The notes under the pieces: generated by a model
What the model was told of the DNA's origin: nothing
What the model saw: the letters and a program-made list of their open reading frames with translations, nothing else
Database searches by the model: none
Program-made: the position numbers and the translations under genes
DNA from: Lentilitoribacter sp039986595
GTDB lineage: Bacteria > Pseudomonadota > Alphaproteobacteria > Rhizobiales > Rhizobiaceae
Assembly (NCBI GenBank): GCA_039986595.1
Contig: JBDWQJ010000002.1
Coordinates: forward strand, 169,519 to 233,518
Length of the DNA: 64,000 nucleotides
Direction: 5' to 3'
Part shown: positions 17,945 through 27,767 of the stretch, piece by piece
Layout: each line of letters opens with the position of its first letter
Numbering within the stretch: the first letter of the stretch is position 1

Positions 17945-18286
17945 CTATTTACCTTCAGTGAATTCATCATAAGCTTCTAGCGCTTTTGCGCCATAGGTTA
18001 ATCCCGGACCTGATGCCATATAGCCAATCATCGCAAGACCTTCGCAAAATTCATCACGTGTTGCACCAAGACGAATGAGCGAACGCGTGTGAAATGCAAT
18101 GCAGCTTTCACACTGGGTCGCAATCGACATAGCCAAAGCAATATATTCTTTAGTCTTCTCGTCCATTGCGCCTGGCTTTTTTGCAGCCTTGCCCATCGCT
18201 TCAAACGCACCATAAGCTTCTGGCATTTCAGCTTTTAGCTTTTCAAGTCGCTTGATATTTGCGCTCATGAGTTCTTTCCAAGCCAT
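17945..18286 (-). CDS. Carboxymuconolactone decarboxylase / AhpD-like family protein
   Basis: A 113-residue all-helical protein. The CESCIAFHTRSLIRLGAT segment holds the CXXC-X3-H motif of AhpD-like alkylhydroperoxidase-type proteins, and AIGYMASGPG-type residues follow. Such proteins often reduce peroxides using the CXXC thiols, but many have no known function. The ATG at 18286 overlaps the previous stop as TAATG, so translation is probably coupled to the upstream secreted-protein gene. The longer frame from a TTG at 18301 is less likely. Confidence 0.85.
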   Translation of the reverse strand: MAWKELMSANIKRLEKLKAEMPEAYGAFEAMGKAAKKPGAMDEKTKEYIALAMSIATQCESCIAFHTRSLIRLGATRDEFCEGLAMIGYMASGPGLTYGAKALEAYDEFTEGK

Positions 18287-18804
18287 TACTTTGCTCCACA
18301 ATCTAATAGATCGAAAACTTCAAACGGCTCACGATCAATATTTAATTCATTCCATATTGATTTAGACATAACAGATCGGGCAAAATCTGGCAGTAACAAT
18401 TGCTTGACCGCAGGCTCATCTTCATCGGGAAGTAATCCAACAGCACCATCTGAATACAAACCATAAGGAACCCCTTGCCAAATGGTACATTCAGCCAATT
18501 CTTCTCCGGTTATATCGCCATCCGGACACTGGTGAACCGCATATGCGATCGGGCGCAAAGGGTTACCTTCCAAGGTAATAAAGCCTTTAATTTTTATTTC
18601 TGCAGCCTCTGAACCGATGGAAAAAGCTTGCAAAAAAGCAGACTGTTCTGACTGCTCTTCAAAGGCAAAAACCAAATCCGATTCAGGATCAATATAACGT
18701 GCTTTACTTTGTTCACACACCGCACTTGCAGCTTGAGCCGGCCCCACAAGAAGCATCATCACCGATAAAGATGAAATGAGTTTTAGCTTCTTGTGTAGAA
18801 CCAT
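18286..18804 (-). CDS. Secreted hypothetical protein
   Basis: A 172-residue protein with a clear signal peptide (MVLHKKLKLISSLSVMMLLVGPAQA, cleavage likely after AQA or ASA) and five cysteines in the mature part, suggesting disulfides in the periplasm. The central part contains ITLEGNPLRPIAYAVHQCPDGDITGEELAECTIWQG. I do not recognise a named family. It begins 18 nt after sucB and ends overlapping the CMD-like gene. The position directly behind sucB suggests a shared transcript, not necessarily a shared function. Confidence 0.75.
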   Translation of the reverse strand: MVLHKKLKLISSLSVMMLLVGPAQAASAVCEQSKARYIDPESDLVFAFEEQSEQSAFLQAFSIGSEAAEIKIKGFITLEGNPLRPIAYAVHQCPDGDITGEELAECTIWQGVPYGLYSDGAVGLLPDEDEPAVKQLLLPDFARSVMSKSIWNELNIDREPFEVFDLLDCGAK

Positions 18805-18822
18805 ATTTTTTACTCAATCAAC

Positions 18823-20037
18823 TTAGAGATCAAGAACCAAACGCTCTGGATCTTCAAGGCTTTCTTTAACGCGAACCAAGAATGTCACAGCTTCTTTACC
18901 GTCAACAATACGGTGATCATATGACAATGCCAAATACATCATCGGACGGATCACAACCTGACCACCAATTGCCATTGGACGTTCTTGAATCTTATGCATA
19001 CCCAAGATACCAGACTGCGGTGCATTCAAAATCGGTGATGACATTAGCGAGCCATATACACCACCATTTGAAATCGTAAATGTGCCGCCTTGCATATCCG
19101 CCATGCCGAGTTCGCCATCACGCGCTGCACGACCTAAACGGCCAATCTCTTGCTCAACTTCAGCAATAGACATGTCGTCTGCGTCACGCACAACAGGCAC
19201 AACAAGACCTTTTGGCGTACCCACTGCCACACCGATGTGGCAGAAGTTTTTATAAACCAGGTCTGTGCCATCGATTTCAGCATTTACGGCCGGGATTTCT
19301 TTAAGTGCATGGCACACTGCTTTTGTGAAGAAGCCCATGAAGCCAAGTTTCACACCGTGCTTTTTCTCAAACAAATCTTTGTACTTCTTGCGAAGTTCCA
19401 TAACAGCTGTCATGTCCACTTCGTTATAAGTAGTTAACATCGCTGCAGTATTTTGTGCATCTTTCAAGCGCTTCGCAATGGTCTGGCGAAGACGTGTCAT
19501 TTTTACACGCTCTTCACGCGGAGCGTCTGCTTGTGTTGATGCTGCACGCGGAGCCGCAGCAGGGGCTGCCGGAGTAGATACACCTTTTTCAAGCGCACTA
19601 ATCACATCACCTTTTAGAACCTGACCACGTTTACCCGAACCATCCACTTGATCGGTTGAGATATTGTTTTCAGCCATCATTTTTGCAGCAGCAGGTGCCG
19701 CTGGCATATCTGAACCAGAAACTGCAGGCGCCGACGCTGGAGCAGCAGCAGGGGCTGCTTCTTTTGGTGCTTCAGCAGCTGGCGCAGGTGCTGCGCCCTC
19801 ACCTTCAGCGATCTGACCCAAAAGCGCGTTCACTTCAACAGTGTCGCCTTCTTGCGCAATAATCTCTGACAAAACGCCAGATGCAGGCGCCGGAACTTCT
19901 AAAGTTACCTTATCAGTTTCAAGCTCTACAATCGGCTCATCTGCGGTCACTGCATCGCCAGCTTTTTTATACCAAGTGCCAATAGTGGCTTCGCTCACAC
20001 TTTCACCCAATGTTGGGACGCGGATTTCAGTAGCCAT
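18823..20037 (-). CDS. sucB: 2-oxoglutarate dehydrogenase E2, dihydrolipoyl succinyltransferase
   Basis: A 404-residue E2 core of the 2-oxoglutarate dehydrogenase complex. The N-terminal lipoyl domain has the modified lysine K43 in ELETDKVTLEV. It is followed by an Ala/Pro-rich linker (about 80-110), a peripheral subunit-binding domain (AAKMMAENNISTDQVDGSGKRGQVLKGDV), a second linker, and the catalytic acyltransferase domain ending with SYDHRIVDGKEAV, which contains the active-site His and Asp. There is a single lipoyl domain, normal for SucB. It lies 55 nt after sucA. Confidence 0.96.
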   Translation of the reverse strand: MATEIRVPTLGESVSEATIGTWYKKAGDAVTADEPIVELETDKVTLEVPAPASGVLSEIIAQEGDTVEVNALLGQIAEGEGAAPAPAAEAPKEAAPAAAPASAPAVSGSDMPAAPAAAKMMAENNISTDQVDGSGKRGQVLKGDVISALEKGVSTPAAPAAAPRAASTQADAPREERVKMTRLRQTIAKRLKDAQNTAAMLTTYNEVDMTAVMELRKKYKDLFEKKHGVKLGFMGFFTKAVCHALKEIPAVNAEIDGTDLVYKNFCHIGVAVGTPKGLVVPVVRDADDMSIAEVEQEIGRLGRAARDGELGMADMQGGTFTISNGGVYGSLMSSPILNAPQSGILGMHKIQERPMAIGGQVVIRPMMYLALSYDHRIVDGKEAVTFLVRVKESLEDPERLVLDL

Positions 20038-20092
20038 AGTGTTTTCTCTCGTTGTTGTTTTAAACGTTAAAATTCAAATAGGTTCAGTTTAT

Positions 20093-23074
20093 CTAATTAC
20101 CAAGTGCATCTTCTAAGAAGGCTTCAAGCTGCGCTAAATGCTGAGACATCAAACCTGTTGCGGTAGAAGCTGCAGCTGCACGACCTGTGTAGCGAACGCG
20201 CTGATATTTTGCATTGATATGCGCAAGCACCCATTCCAAATATGGATCAATGAATGACCATGCACCCATATTTTTAGGCTCTTCCTGACACCAAACCATT
20301 TCTGCATTTGCAAAACGAGATAGTTCATTGATCAATGCTTTGGCTGGAAATGGATAAAGCTGCTCAAGACGCAAGAGATAAATATCATCCAACCCGCGTT
20401 TTTCGCGCTCTTCGTAAAGGTCATAATAAACCTTACCAGAACACATAACCACGCGGCGGATCTTGCTGTCTTTTTGCAGCTGGATCGGTGCATCTTTAAT
20501 CACCTCAGCATCATCCCACAACAAACGGTGGAATGTAGATTCGCCTGTCATTTCAGAGAAGATCGAAACTGCTCGTTTATGACGTAGCAATGATTTCGGT
20601 GTCATCAAAATAAGTGGTTTACGGAAATCACGATTGAGCTGACGACGCAAAATATGGAAATAGTTTGCGGGTGTCGTACAGTTAGCAACCTGCATATTAT
20701 CTTCAGCACACAATTGTAAGAAACGTTCCAAACGTGCAGAAGAGTGTTCAGGTCCTTGGCCCTCATAACCGTGAGGTAGGAGACACACAAGACCAGACAT
20801 CCGCAACCATTTGCGTTCACCAGATGAGATGAACTGATCAAACAGTACCTGCGCACCGTTGGCAAAATCACCAAACTGCGCTTCCCATAAAGTCAAAGCA
20901 TTTGGTTGTGCCAATGAATAGCCGTATTCAAACCCAAGCACCGCTTCTTCAGACAGCATTGAGTTGATCACTTCATATTCACCTTGCGAAGGTGACAAAT
21001 TGCTCAATGGAATATAGCGGTCTTCTGTTTCTTGATCGTAAAGCACTGAATGACGCTGCGAGAATGTACCACGCTCACAGTCCTGACCGGACAAACGAAC
21101 GCGCGCACCATCTTGGCACATTGAACCAAAGGCCAATGCTTCACCCATCGCCCAATCGATACCTTCTCCGGTTTCGATCATTTTAGCGCGGTTTTTCATA
21201 AAGCGTTCAATAGTTTTATGTGCTTTAAAATCGTCTGGAATTGTCGAAATTTTCTGACCGATTTCACGCAGCGTTTTAGCAGGAACCGCCGTTTTACCAC
21301 GACGCTGCTCATCCGCATTATTGGCTGTTGAAAGACCAGACCACTGACCATCAAGCCAGTCAGCTTTATTTGGTTTATATGCCTGACCTGCTTCAAACTC
21401 AATTTCAAGTTTTGCGCGCCAATCAGCTTTCATACCGTCAAATTCAGCTTGTGAAATTACACCTTCTTCAACCAGACGCGAACCATAAATTTCAACGGTC
21501 GTTTTATGCGCACGAATGTTTTTGTACATTTTTGGCTGTGTAAACGCAGGCTCATCACCTTCGTTATGGCCAAATCTGCGATAACAGAACATATCAATCA
21601 CCACAGGTTTGTGGAATTTCATACGGTATTCTGTTGCAATTTTAGCTGCATAAACCACAGCTTCAGGATCATCACCATTGACGTGGAAGATCGGCGCTTC
21701 AATCATTTTCGCAACATCAGAAGGATATGGCGAAGAACGAGAAAATGCTGGATTTGTTGTAAAACCAATTTGGTTGTTGATGATAAAGTGTACGGTGCCA
21801 CCAACACGGTGTCCACGTAAACCAGATAGGCCCAGGATTTCAGCAATCACACCTTGGCCGGCAAAAGCTGCATCACCGTGAAGTAAAAGCGGCATGACTT
21901 TCACACGCTCAGTCAATGGAACGATATCACCCTCAGGTTTACCGATGATATCCTGTTTGGCGCGCGCTTTACCCATCACAACTGGGTTAACGATCTCAAG
22001 GTGGGATGGGTTTGCTGTTAGCGACAAGTGAACTTTATTGCCATCAAACTCACGGTCAGAAGAAGCACCTAGGTGATATTTCACATCGCCTGAACCTTCA
22101 ACTTCATCCGGTGCAAATGAGCCACCTTTAAATTCGTGGAAAATCGCACGATGAGGTTTGGCCATCACTTGGCTCAATACATTCAGGCGACCACGGTGAG
22201 CCATACCAAAGACGATTTCTTTAAGGCCCAAGTTACCGCCACGTTTGATGATTTGCTCAAGCGCTGGGATAAGCGATTCACCGCCATCAAGACCAAAGCG
22301 CTTGGTACCTTTGTATTTAACGTCGATGAACTTTTCAAAACCTTCGGACTCGATCAGTTTCTGCAAAATGGCTTTCTTACCATTGTCAGAAAACTCAATC
22401 GCTTTATCAGGTCCTTCGATGCGTTGCTGCAACCATGATTTTTCTTCAGGGTTAGAGATGTGCATAAACTCAACACCCATTGTCGAACAATAGGTGCGCT
22501 GCAAAATATCAACCATCTGCGGGATTGTTGCATATTCCAAACCAAGAACGTGGTCGATGAAAATCTTACGATCATTGTCTTCTGGGGTAAAACCGTATGA
22601 AGCAGGGGAAAGCTCATCATAGGCTTCTTTTTTCTTAGCAATACCAAGTGGATCAAGATCAGCATGCAAATGACCACGCATGCGATAAGCACGGATCATC
22701 ATAATGGCGCGCACACTATCGCGAGCAGCTTGTTCAATTTCAGCTTGATCAGGTGCTGCGCCCGCGCTTTGCGCTTTGGCTTTCAGCTTATCTTCAACGT
22801 GCTTTTCAACCGTGCCCCAATCACCATCAAGGGCAGAAACAAGTTCGCCATTTGGCTGCTGCGGCCAATGTTCTTTCTTCCATGACGCACCTTGCGCAGA
22901 CTTTCGAATGCTTTCGGGATCGTCACCTAATTCAGCAAAGAATGATTGCCACTCAACTGGTACTGAATTGGGGCTATCAAGATAACGCGCATACATATCT
23001 TCGATATAGGCGGCATTTGTCCCATCTAGAAAAGATGTCTGCTGGAAAAACTCATTGGCTTCTTGGCGTGCCAT
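20093..23074 (-). CDS. sucA: 2-oxoglutarate dehydrogenase E1 component
   Basis: A 993-residue thiamine-diphosphate-dependent decarboxylase and first component of the complex, of normal length. The N-terminal E2-binding segment (SFLDGTNAAYIEDMYARYL) is present. The ThDP fold includes GMAHRGRLNVL, the VHLSLTANPSHLEIV block, HGDAAFAGQGV with GDDPEAV for Mg-ThDP binding, and the transketolase-like domain (EYGYSLAQPNALTLWEAQFGDFANGAQ, then LPHGYEGQGPEHSSARLERFLQL). An unusual hairpin occupies the gap to sucD upstream. Confidence 0.97.
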   Translation of the reverse strand: MARQEANEFFQQTSFLDGTNAAYIEDMYARYLDSPNSVPVEWQSFFAELGDDPESIRKSAQGASWKKEHWPQQPNGELVSALDGDWGTVEKHVEDKLKAKAQSAGAAPDQAEIEQAARDSVRAIMMIRAYRMRGHLHADLDPLGIAKKKEAYDELSPASYGFTPEDNDRKIFIDHVLGLEYATIPQMVDILQRTYCSTMGVEFMHISNPEEKSWLQQRIEGPDKAIEFSDNGKKAILQKLIESEGFEKFIDVKYKGTKRFGLDGGESLIPALEQIIKRGGNLGLKEIVFGMAHRGRLNVLSQVMAKPHRAIFHEFKGGSFAPDEVEGSGDVKYHLGASSDREFDGNKVHLSLTANPSHLEIVNPVVMGKARAKQDIIGKPEGDIVPLTERVKVMPLLLHGDAAFAGQGVIAEILGLSGLRGHRVGGTVHFIINNQIGFTTNPAFSRSSPYPSDVAKMIEAPIFHVNGDDPEAVVYAAKIATEYRMKFHKPVVIDMFCYRRFGHNEGDEPAFTQPKMYKNIRAHKTTVEIYGSRLVEEGVISQAEFDGMKADWRAKLEIEFEAGQAYKPNKADWLDGQWSGLSTANNADEQRRGKTAVPAKTLREIGQKISTIPDDFKAHKTIERFMKNRAKMIETGEGIDWAMGEALAFGSMCQDGARVRLSGQDCERGTFSQRHSVLYDQETEDRYIPLSNLSPSQGEYEVINSMLSEEAVLGFEYGYSLAQPNALTLWEAQFGDFANGAQVLFDQFISSGERKWLRMSGLVCLLPHGYEGQGPEHSSARLERFLQLCAEDNMQVANCTTPANYFHILRRQLNRDFRKPLILMTPKSLLRHKRAVSIFSEMTGESTFHRLLWDDAEVIKDAPIQLQKDSKIRRVVMCSGKVYYDLYEEREKRGLDDIYLLRLEQLYPFPAKALINELSRFANAEMVWCQEEPKNMGAWSFIDPYLEWVLAHINAKYQRVRYTGRAAAASTATGLMSQHLAQLEAFLEDALGN

Positions 23075-23174
23075 TTTTTATAACGGGAAAGCCCCGTCCC
23101 CTATCTATCGCTGAGACTTAAACTCAGCCATTTGGTTGAACTTAAGATCGCTTATAGCGCCTTAAGGTTTGCGC

Positions 23175-23205
23175 GAAGCTGGTAACATGGATTGCTACCA
23201 GCTTC
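23175..23205 (-). other. Intercistronic hairpin between sucD and sucA
   Basis: GAAGCTGGTA and TACCAGCTTC form a perfect 10-bp stem with an 11-nt loop, eight bases after the sucD stop on the transcribed minus strand. A run of six T follows it only on the plus strand, so as a terminator it points the wrong way. In the mRNA it would be a stable stem between sucCD and sucAB, fitting an RNA-processing or stability element. Confidence 0.6.
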
Positions 23206-23212
23206 ATTTTTT

Positions 23213-24115
23213 CTAACCGTTCAACACTTTGACAAGTGTTTTACCCAATTGTGCAGGCGATGGTGAGACTGTGATACCTGCAGCTTCCATAGCTGCAATC
23301 TTATCATCTGCACCACCTTTACCACCGGAAATCACAGCACCAGCGTGACCCATTGTTCGACCTGGAGGGGCCGTACGACCAGCAATAAAGCCAACCATCG
23401 GTTTCTTGCGACCAAGTTTTGCTTGTTCAATCAACCATTCAGACGCTTCTTCTTCAGCTGAACCACCGATTTCACCGATCATGATGATGCTCTCAGTTTC
23501 AGGATCATCGAGATACAAATCAAGCATATCGATAAATTCTGTACCTTTAACTGGATCACCACCAATACCAACAGCAGAGCTTTGGCCGAGACCTTCATTG
23601 GTTGTTTGGAACACAGCCTCATAAGTCAGCGTACCTGAACGTGATAAGATGCCAACAGAACCTTTTTTGAAGATATTGCCTGGCATAATGCCGATTTTAC
23701 ATTCGTCAGGTGTCATCACGCCCGGGCAGTTCGGTCCGATAAGACGAGAATCTGATTTATCCAAACGAGCTTTGACTTTTACCATGTCAGACACTGGAAT
23801 GCCTTCCGTGATACAAATGATCAATGGAATGCCAGCATCAATTGCTTCGATGATAGCAGCGCCTGCACCCGCTGGCGGAACGTAAACAACAGAAGCATTT
23901 GCTCCCGTTGCAGCTTTACCTTCAGCAACGCTTGCAAAGATCGGAAGCTTTTCGCCGCCTTGACCTTCCCAAGTCTGACCACCTTTTTTCGGGTGAATAC
24001 CACCGACCATTTTCGTGCCGTGATAAGCAAGAGCTTGCTCAGTGTGGAAAGTTCCTGTTTTACCAGTTAAGCCCTGAACGAGAACTTTGGTGTCTTTGTT
24101 TATTAGAATAGACAT
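23213..24115 (-). CDS. sucD: Succinyl-CoA synthetase alpha subunit (ADP-forming)
   Basis: A 300-residue alpha subunit. The CoA-binding N-terminal Rossmann fold contains VQGLTGKTGTFHTEQAL, the ligase CoA domain contains IGPNCPGVMTPDECKIGIMPG, and the phosphorylated histidine is H257 in GRTMGHAGA. It interconverts succinyl-CoA with succinate while forming ATP. It begins three bases after the sucC stop, as expected for an obligate heterodimer. Confidence 0.98.
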   Translation of the reverse strand: MSILINKDTKVLVQGLTGKTGTFHTEQALAYHGTKMVGGIHPKKGGQTWEGQGGEKLPIFASVAEGKAATGANASVVYVPPAGAGAAIIEAIDAGIPLIICITEGIPVSDMVKVKARLDKSDSRLIGPNCPGVMTPDECKIGIMPGNIFKKGSVGILSRSGTLTYEAVFQTTNEGLGQSSAVGIGGDPVKGTEFIDMLDLYLDDPETESIIMIGEIGGSAEEEASEWLIEQAKLGRKKPMVGFIAGRTAPPGRTMGHAGAVISGGKGGADDKIAAMEAAGITVSPSPAQLGKTLVKVLNG

Positions 24116-24118
24116 CTA

Positions 24119-25312
24119 TTATCCCTTCACCGCTTTAACAATTTTTTGAGCTGCATCATCAAGATCATCCGCTGCGATCACATCGACATCGGATTCATTG
24201 ATGATTTTCTTACCAGCTTCAACATTGGTACCTTCAAGACGCACAACCAATGGCACCTTAAGACCAACATCTTTCACAGCTGTCACAACACCTTCTGCGA
24301 TCACATCACATTTCATGATGCCGCCGAAGATGTTGACCAAAATGCCTTTAACATTTGGATCAGATGTGATGATTTTAAACGCAGCTGTTACTTTTTCAGT
24401 TGTCGCGCCACCACCAACATCAAGGAAGTTGGCAGGCTCAGCACCGTATAACTTGATAATGTCCATCGTTGCCATCGCAAGACCAGCACCATTGACCATA
24501 CAGCCAATGTCACCATCAAGAGCAACGTAAGCTAGATCATATTTAGACGCTTCGATCTCTTTTTCGTCTTCTTCTGTTAGATCGCGCAATTCTTGCACGT
24601 CTTCATGACGGAACACAGCGTTTCCATCAAATGATACTTTCGCATCAAGAACACGCAAGTGACCATCTTTCATAACGATCAATGGGTTGATCTCTAAAAG
24701 CGCCATGTCTTTTTCAACAAACGCATTATAAAGAATTGGGAACAAACCAGCGCCGTCTTCTGCAGCCGCACCATCAAGCTCAAGCGCATTGTTGATTTTT
24801 GCTACATCAGCAGCTGTTACGCCCGCATCCGGGTCAATCGCAACAGTAATGATTTTTTCAGGAGTTTCTTCAGCAACCGCTTCAATATCCATGCCACCTT
24901 CTGTTGAGACAACAAAAGCAACGCGGCCAACAGTACGGTCAACAAGTAGCGAACAATAAAGCTCACGCTCGATATCCGCACCATCTTCCAAATAAAGACG
25001 GTTAACTTGTTTACCCAATGGACCTGTTTGCTTAGTTACAAGCGTGTTACCAAGCATCTCAGCCACATGAGAGCGAACCTCATCTGGATTAAATGCTAAA
25101 CGCACACCACCGGCAGCATCTGCGCCAAGCTCTGTAAACTTGCCTTTACCGCGTCCACCTGCGTGGATTTGGCTTTTGACCACATAAAGTGGACCTGGCA
25201 AAGCTTCGATCGCCGCATCAACGTCATCCGCTGACATAATTGGTACACCTTGAGCAACTGGTGCACCAAACGACTTTAACAAAGCCTTGGCTTGATATTC
25301 ATGAATATTCAT
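24119..25312 (-). CDS. sucC: Succinyl-CoA synthetase beta subunit
   Basis: A 397-residue beta subunit with the ATP-grasp domain (MNIHEYQAKALLKSFGAPV, VVKSQIHAGGRGKG), the ALLEINPLIV block and the C-terminal CoA-ligase domain (NFLDVGGGATTEKV, VNIFGGIMKCDVIAEG). It pairs with SucD. It lies 24 nt after mdh in the mdh-sucC-sucD-sucA-sucB order typical of Rhizobiales. Confidence 0.98.
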   Translation of the reverse strand: MNIHEYQAKALLKSFGAPVAQGVPIMSADDVDAAIEALPGPLYVVKSQIHAGGRGKGKFTELGADAAGGVRLAFNPDEVRSHVAEMLGNTLVTKQTGPLGKQVNRLYLEDGADIERELYCSLLVDRTVGRVAFVVSTEGGMDIEAVAEETPEKIITVAIDPDAGVTAADVAKINNALELDGAAAEDGAGLFPILYNAFVEKDMALLEINPLIVMKDGHLRVLDAKVSFDGNAVFRHEDVQELRDLTEEDEKEIEASKYDLAYVALDGDIGCMVNGAGLAMATMDIIKLYGAEPANFLDVGGGATTEKVTAAFKIITSDPNVKGILVNIFGGIMKCDVIAEGVVTAVKDVGLKVPLVVRLEGTNVEAGKKIINESDVDVIAADDLDDAAQKIVKAVKG

Positions 25313-25336
25313 AAATTCGTTCCCGTTTCTGGAAGA

Positions 25337-26299
25337 TTATTTAAGGTTTGGTGCAATCTCTGCACATGTTTCGCAAAGGCCAACAACTGCTGACACAGAT
25401 GCATCAAATGCTGCTTGCTCGCTTTTGTTTAAGTCAATCTCAACCACACGCTCAACGCCTTCAGCGCCGATGACAGTTGGAACGCCAACGTACAAATCTT
25501 TAACGCCATATTGGCCAGACAAGTGAGCCGCACATGGGATTACGCGTTTTTGATCTTTCAAATATGCTTCTGCCATTTTGATGCCAGATGCAGCAGGCGC
25601 GTAGTAAGCTGAACCTGATTTCAAAAGACCAACAATTTCAGCACCGCCGTCGCGTGTGCGCTGAATGATCTCTTCAAGGCGTTCTTTCGTTGTCCAACCC
25701 ATATCAATAAGGTCAGGCAATGGAATGCCACCGATTGTTGAGTAACGTGCAAGTGGCACCATAGTATCGCCATGACCACCAAGAACAAACGCCGTTACGT
25801 CTTTAACTGAAACTTTAAATTCATCCGCAAGGAAGTATTGGAAACGTGCGCTATCTAGAACACCCGCCATACCAACAACTTTGTTTTTTGGAAGACCTGA
25901 GAATTTTTGCAATGCCCAAACCATCGCATCAAGTGGGTTTGTGATACAGATCACAAATGCGTTTGGTGCATATTTTGCAATACCTGCGCCAACTTGTTCC
26001 ATAACTTTCAAGTTAATGCCCAAAAGGTCATCACGGCTCATGCCAGGTTTACGTGCAACACCAGCTGTTACGATACATACGTCAGCGTCTGCAATCGCTT
26101 CATAATCGTTCGCACCAGATAGCGCGCTGTCAAATCCGTCTACTGGTGATGATTCTGCCAAATCAAGCGCCTTACCTTGAGGGATACCATCTGCGATATC
26201 AAACAGAACAACGTCTCCAAGTTCTTTCATTGATGCAAGATGCGCCAGGGTGCCACCGATCATGCCTGATCCGATGAGTGCAATTTTTTTACGTGCCAT
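25337..26299 (-). CDS. mdh: Malate dehydrogenase
   Basis: A 320-residue NAD-dependent malate dehydrogenase of the lactate-dehydrogenase-like type. The nucleotide loop is IGSGMIGGTLAH, the substrate arginines lie in ARKPGMSRDDL (R83, R89), and the proton-relay histidine is H176 in LGGHGDTMVP. As the first gene of the TCA run its promoter should lie in the 289-nt gap to zapE; I could not assign boxes with confidence. Confidence 0.97.
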   Translation of the reverse strand: MARKKIALIGSGMIGGTLAHLASMKELGDVVLFDIADGIPQGKALDLAESSPVDGFDSALSGANDYEAIADADVCIVTAGVARKPGMSRDDLLGINLKVMEQVGAGIAKYAPNAFVICITNPLDAMVWALQKFSGLPKNKVVGMAGVLDSARFQYFLADEFKVSVKDVTAFVLGGHGDTMVPLARYSTIGGIPLPDLIDMGWTTKERLEEIIQRTRDGGAEIVGLLKSGSAYYAPAASGIKMAEAYLKDQKRVIPCAAHLSGQYGVKDLYVGVPTVIGAEGVERVVEIDLNKSEQAAFDASVSAVVGLCETCAEIAPNLK

Positions 26300-26588
26300 T
26301 GAGCTTCGTCTCCGAGTTATTTCGCCTAAGTAAGGCCATTAGAACTGTGGCGATAAGAAAGTGTGATGATTTTTTAGTCGCCCGAATTAGTTTTTAACGC
26401 ATTCAGTTGCAGCGAAGGGAAACTCACTTGCATCCAAAAGCCTGGAAGAGTTACTGGAAAGCCTTAGAATCCTACAGAAATAAATGCAAGTCACTTTTTT
26501 TAATGTTATTTATCAATAACTTAAGCTGTCTTATTCTTACGTAAACGTAAAATAAATCGATTTAAATTCATTTTCAAATCTAGCAATT

Positions 26589-27737
26589 TCAGTTATTTTC
26601 GATTGATTCCAGATATTCTGCGCTCTGCATTTCAAATAAACGCGAGGCTGTGCGTGCGAACTCAAATGCCTCTGTACCCCGTTCACCTTCATAAAGGTCA
26701 TCCGCTGGTTTCTCCGCTGAGATGAACAATCGAATTTTCTTATCGTATAAAATATCGATTAAAGTGATAAATCGTTTACTCTCATTGCGCTTGTGATTAC
26801 CCAATTGCGGCACATCATCGAGCACAATGGTATGAAATTCGCCAGTGATAGCAATATAGTCTGATGCACCAAGTGGCTTGGCACAAAGATCATTAAATGA
26901 AAATCTTGCGCTGCCTGTCACAGAAGCTGGTACAGGAATTTTGCGCCCCTTGTTTTCAATCTCATACGTATTTGTAAGGGTCTTCCCCGCGGTTACAAGC
27001 GACCAAGCTTCATCCATTTTCGAACGCGTATCACCATTTAATGGCGTGAGATAAACAGGCAGTTGGTTCGTTTTCTCCATACGATAATCAGTTGGAGAAT
27101 CTAAACTTAAAACATCAACATGCTCATCCAAAAGTTCAATAAATGGCAGGAATAATTCACGGCTCAAACCATCTTGATACAAATTGACAGGCTCAACATT
27201 TGAGGTCGCTATCAATATGCATCCTTTTGAAAAAAGTTGTTCAAAGAGACGCGAGAGGATCATCGCATCTGTAATATCTGTGACCGAAAATTCATCAAAA
27301 CATAAGATCCAAGCTTCGGCAAAAAGCTGAGATGCTACTGGCGGAATTGGATCTTTCTCACGGCTTTCACCAGCTTGAAATTTCTGTCTATGCGCATGAA
27401 TGCGGTTATGTACATCGGCCATAAAATCATTGAAGTGAATACGCTTCTTGCGCTTTGCAGGCACAAGCTCATAAAACATATCCATAAGCATGGTTTTCCC
27501 ACGCCCAACAGATCCATGAATATAAAGCCCTTTGGTGGGTGCATCCTTTTTTTGACGCTTGGCAAATAGCCAGCCCAAAGCATTAGATTTAGACGCAACC
27601 CTGCGATTGCGTACATAATCTAACACCTGATCTAGGGATTTTGTGATTGTTTTCTGTGCGGGATCTGGCTGAACCTCGCCAGAATTAACCAACAACTCAT
27701 AAGAAGCTGAGACCGTTAGCATTTCCGACTGAGGCAT
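26589..27737 (-). CDS. zapE: Cell division protein ZapE (AFG1-like ATPase)
   Basis: A 382-residue AAA-type ATPase of the AFG1/ZapE family. Walker A is GSVGRGKT (residues 75-82), Walker B lies in WILCFDEFSVTD, and LIATSNVEPVNLYQDGLSRELFLPF is the family sensor region. In E. coli ZapE acts on the Z-ring during constriction under stress; in eukaryotes the homologue acts on mitochondrial proteins. It lies upstream of mdh on the same strand. Confidence 0.93.
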   Translation of the reverse strand: MPQSEMLTVSASYELLVNSGEVQPDPAQKTITKSLDQVLDYVRNRRVASKSNALGWLFAKRQKKDAPTKGLYIHGSVGRGKTMLMDMFYELVPAKRKKRIHFNDFMADVHNRIHAHRQKFQAGESREKDPIPPVASQLFAEAWILCFDEFSVTDITDAMILSRLFEQLFSKGCILIATSNVEPVNLYQDGLSRELFLPFIELLDEHVDVLSLDSPTDYRMEKTNQLPVYLTPLNGDTRSKMDEAWSLVTAGKTLTNTYEIENKGRKIPVPASVTGSARFSFNDLCAKPLGASDYIAITGEFHTIVLDDVPQLGNHKRNESKRFITLIDILYDKKIRLFISAEKPADDLYEGERGTEAFEFARTASRLFEMQSAEYLESIENN

Positions 27738-27767
27738 AAAGGCCCTACCCTAGTGTACTGAACCTAA

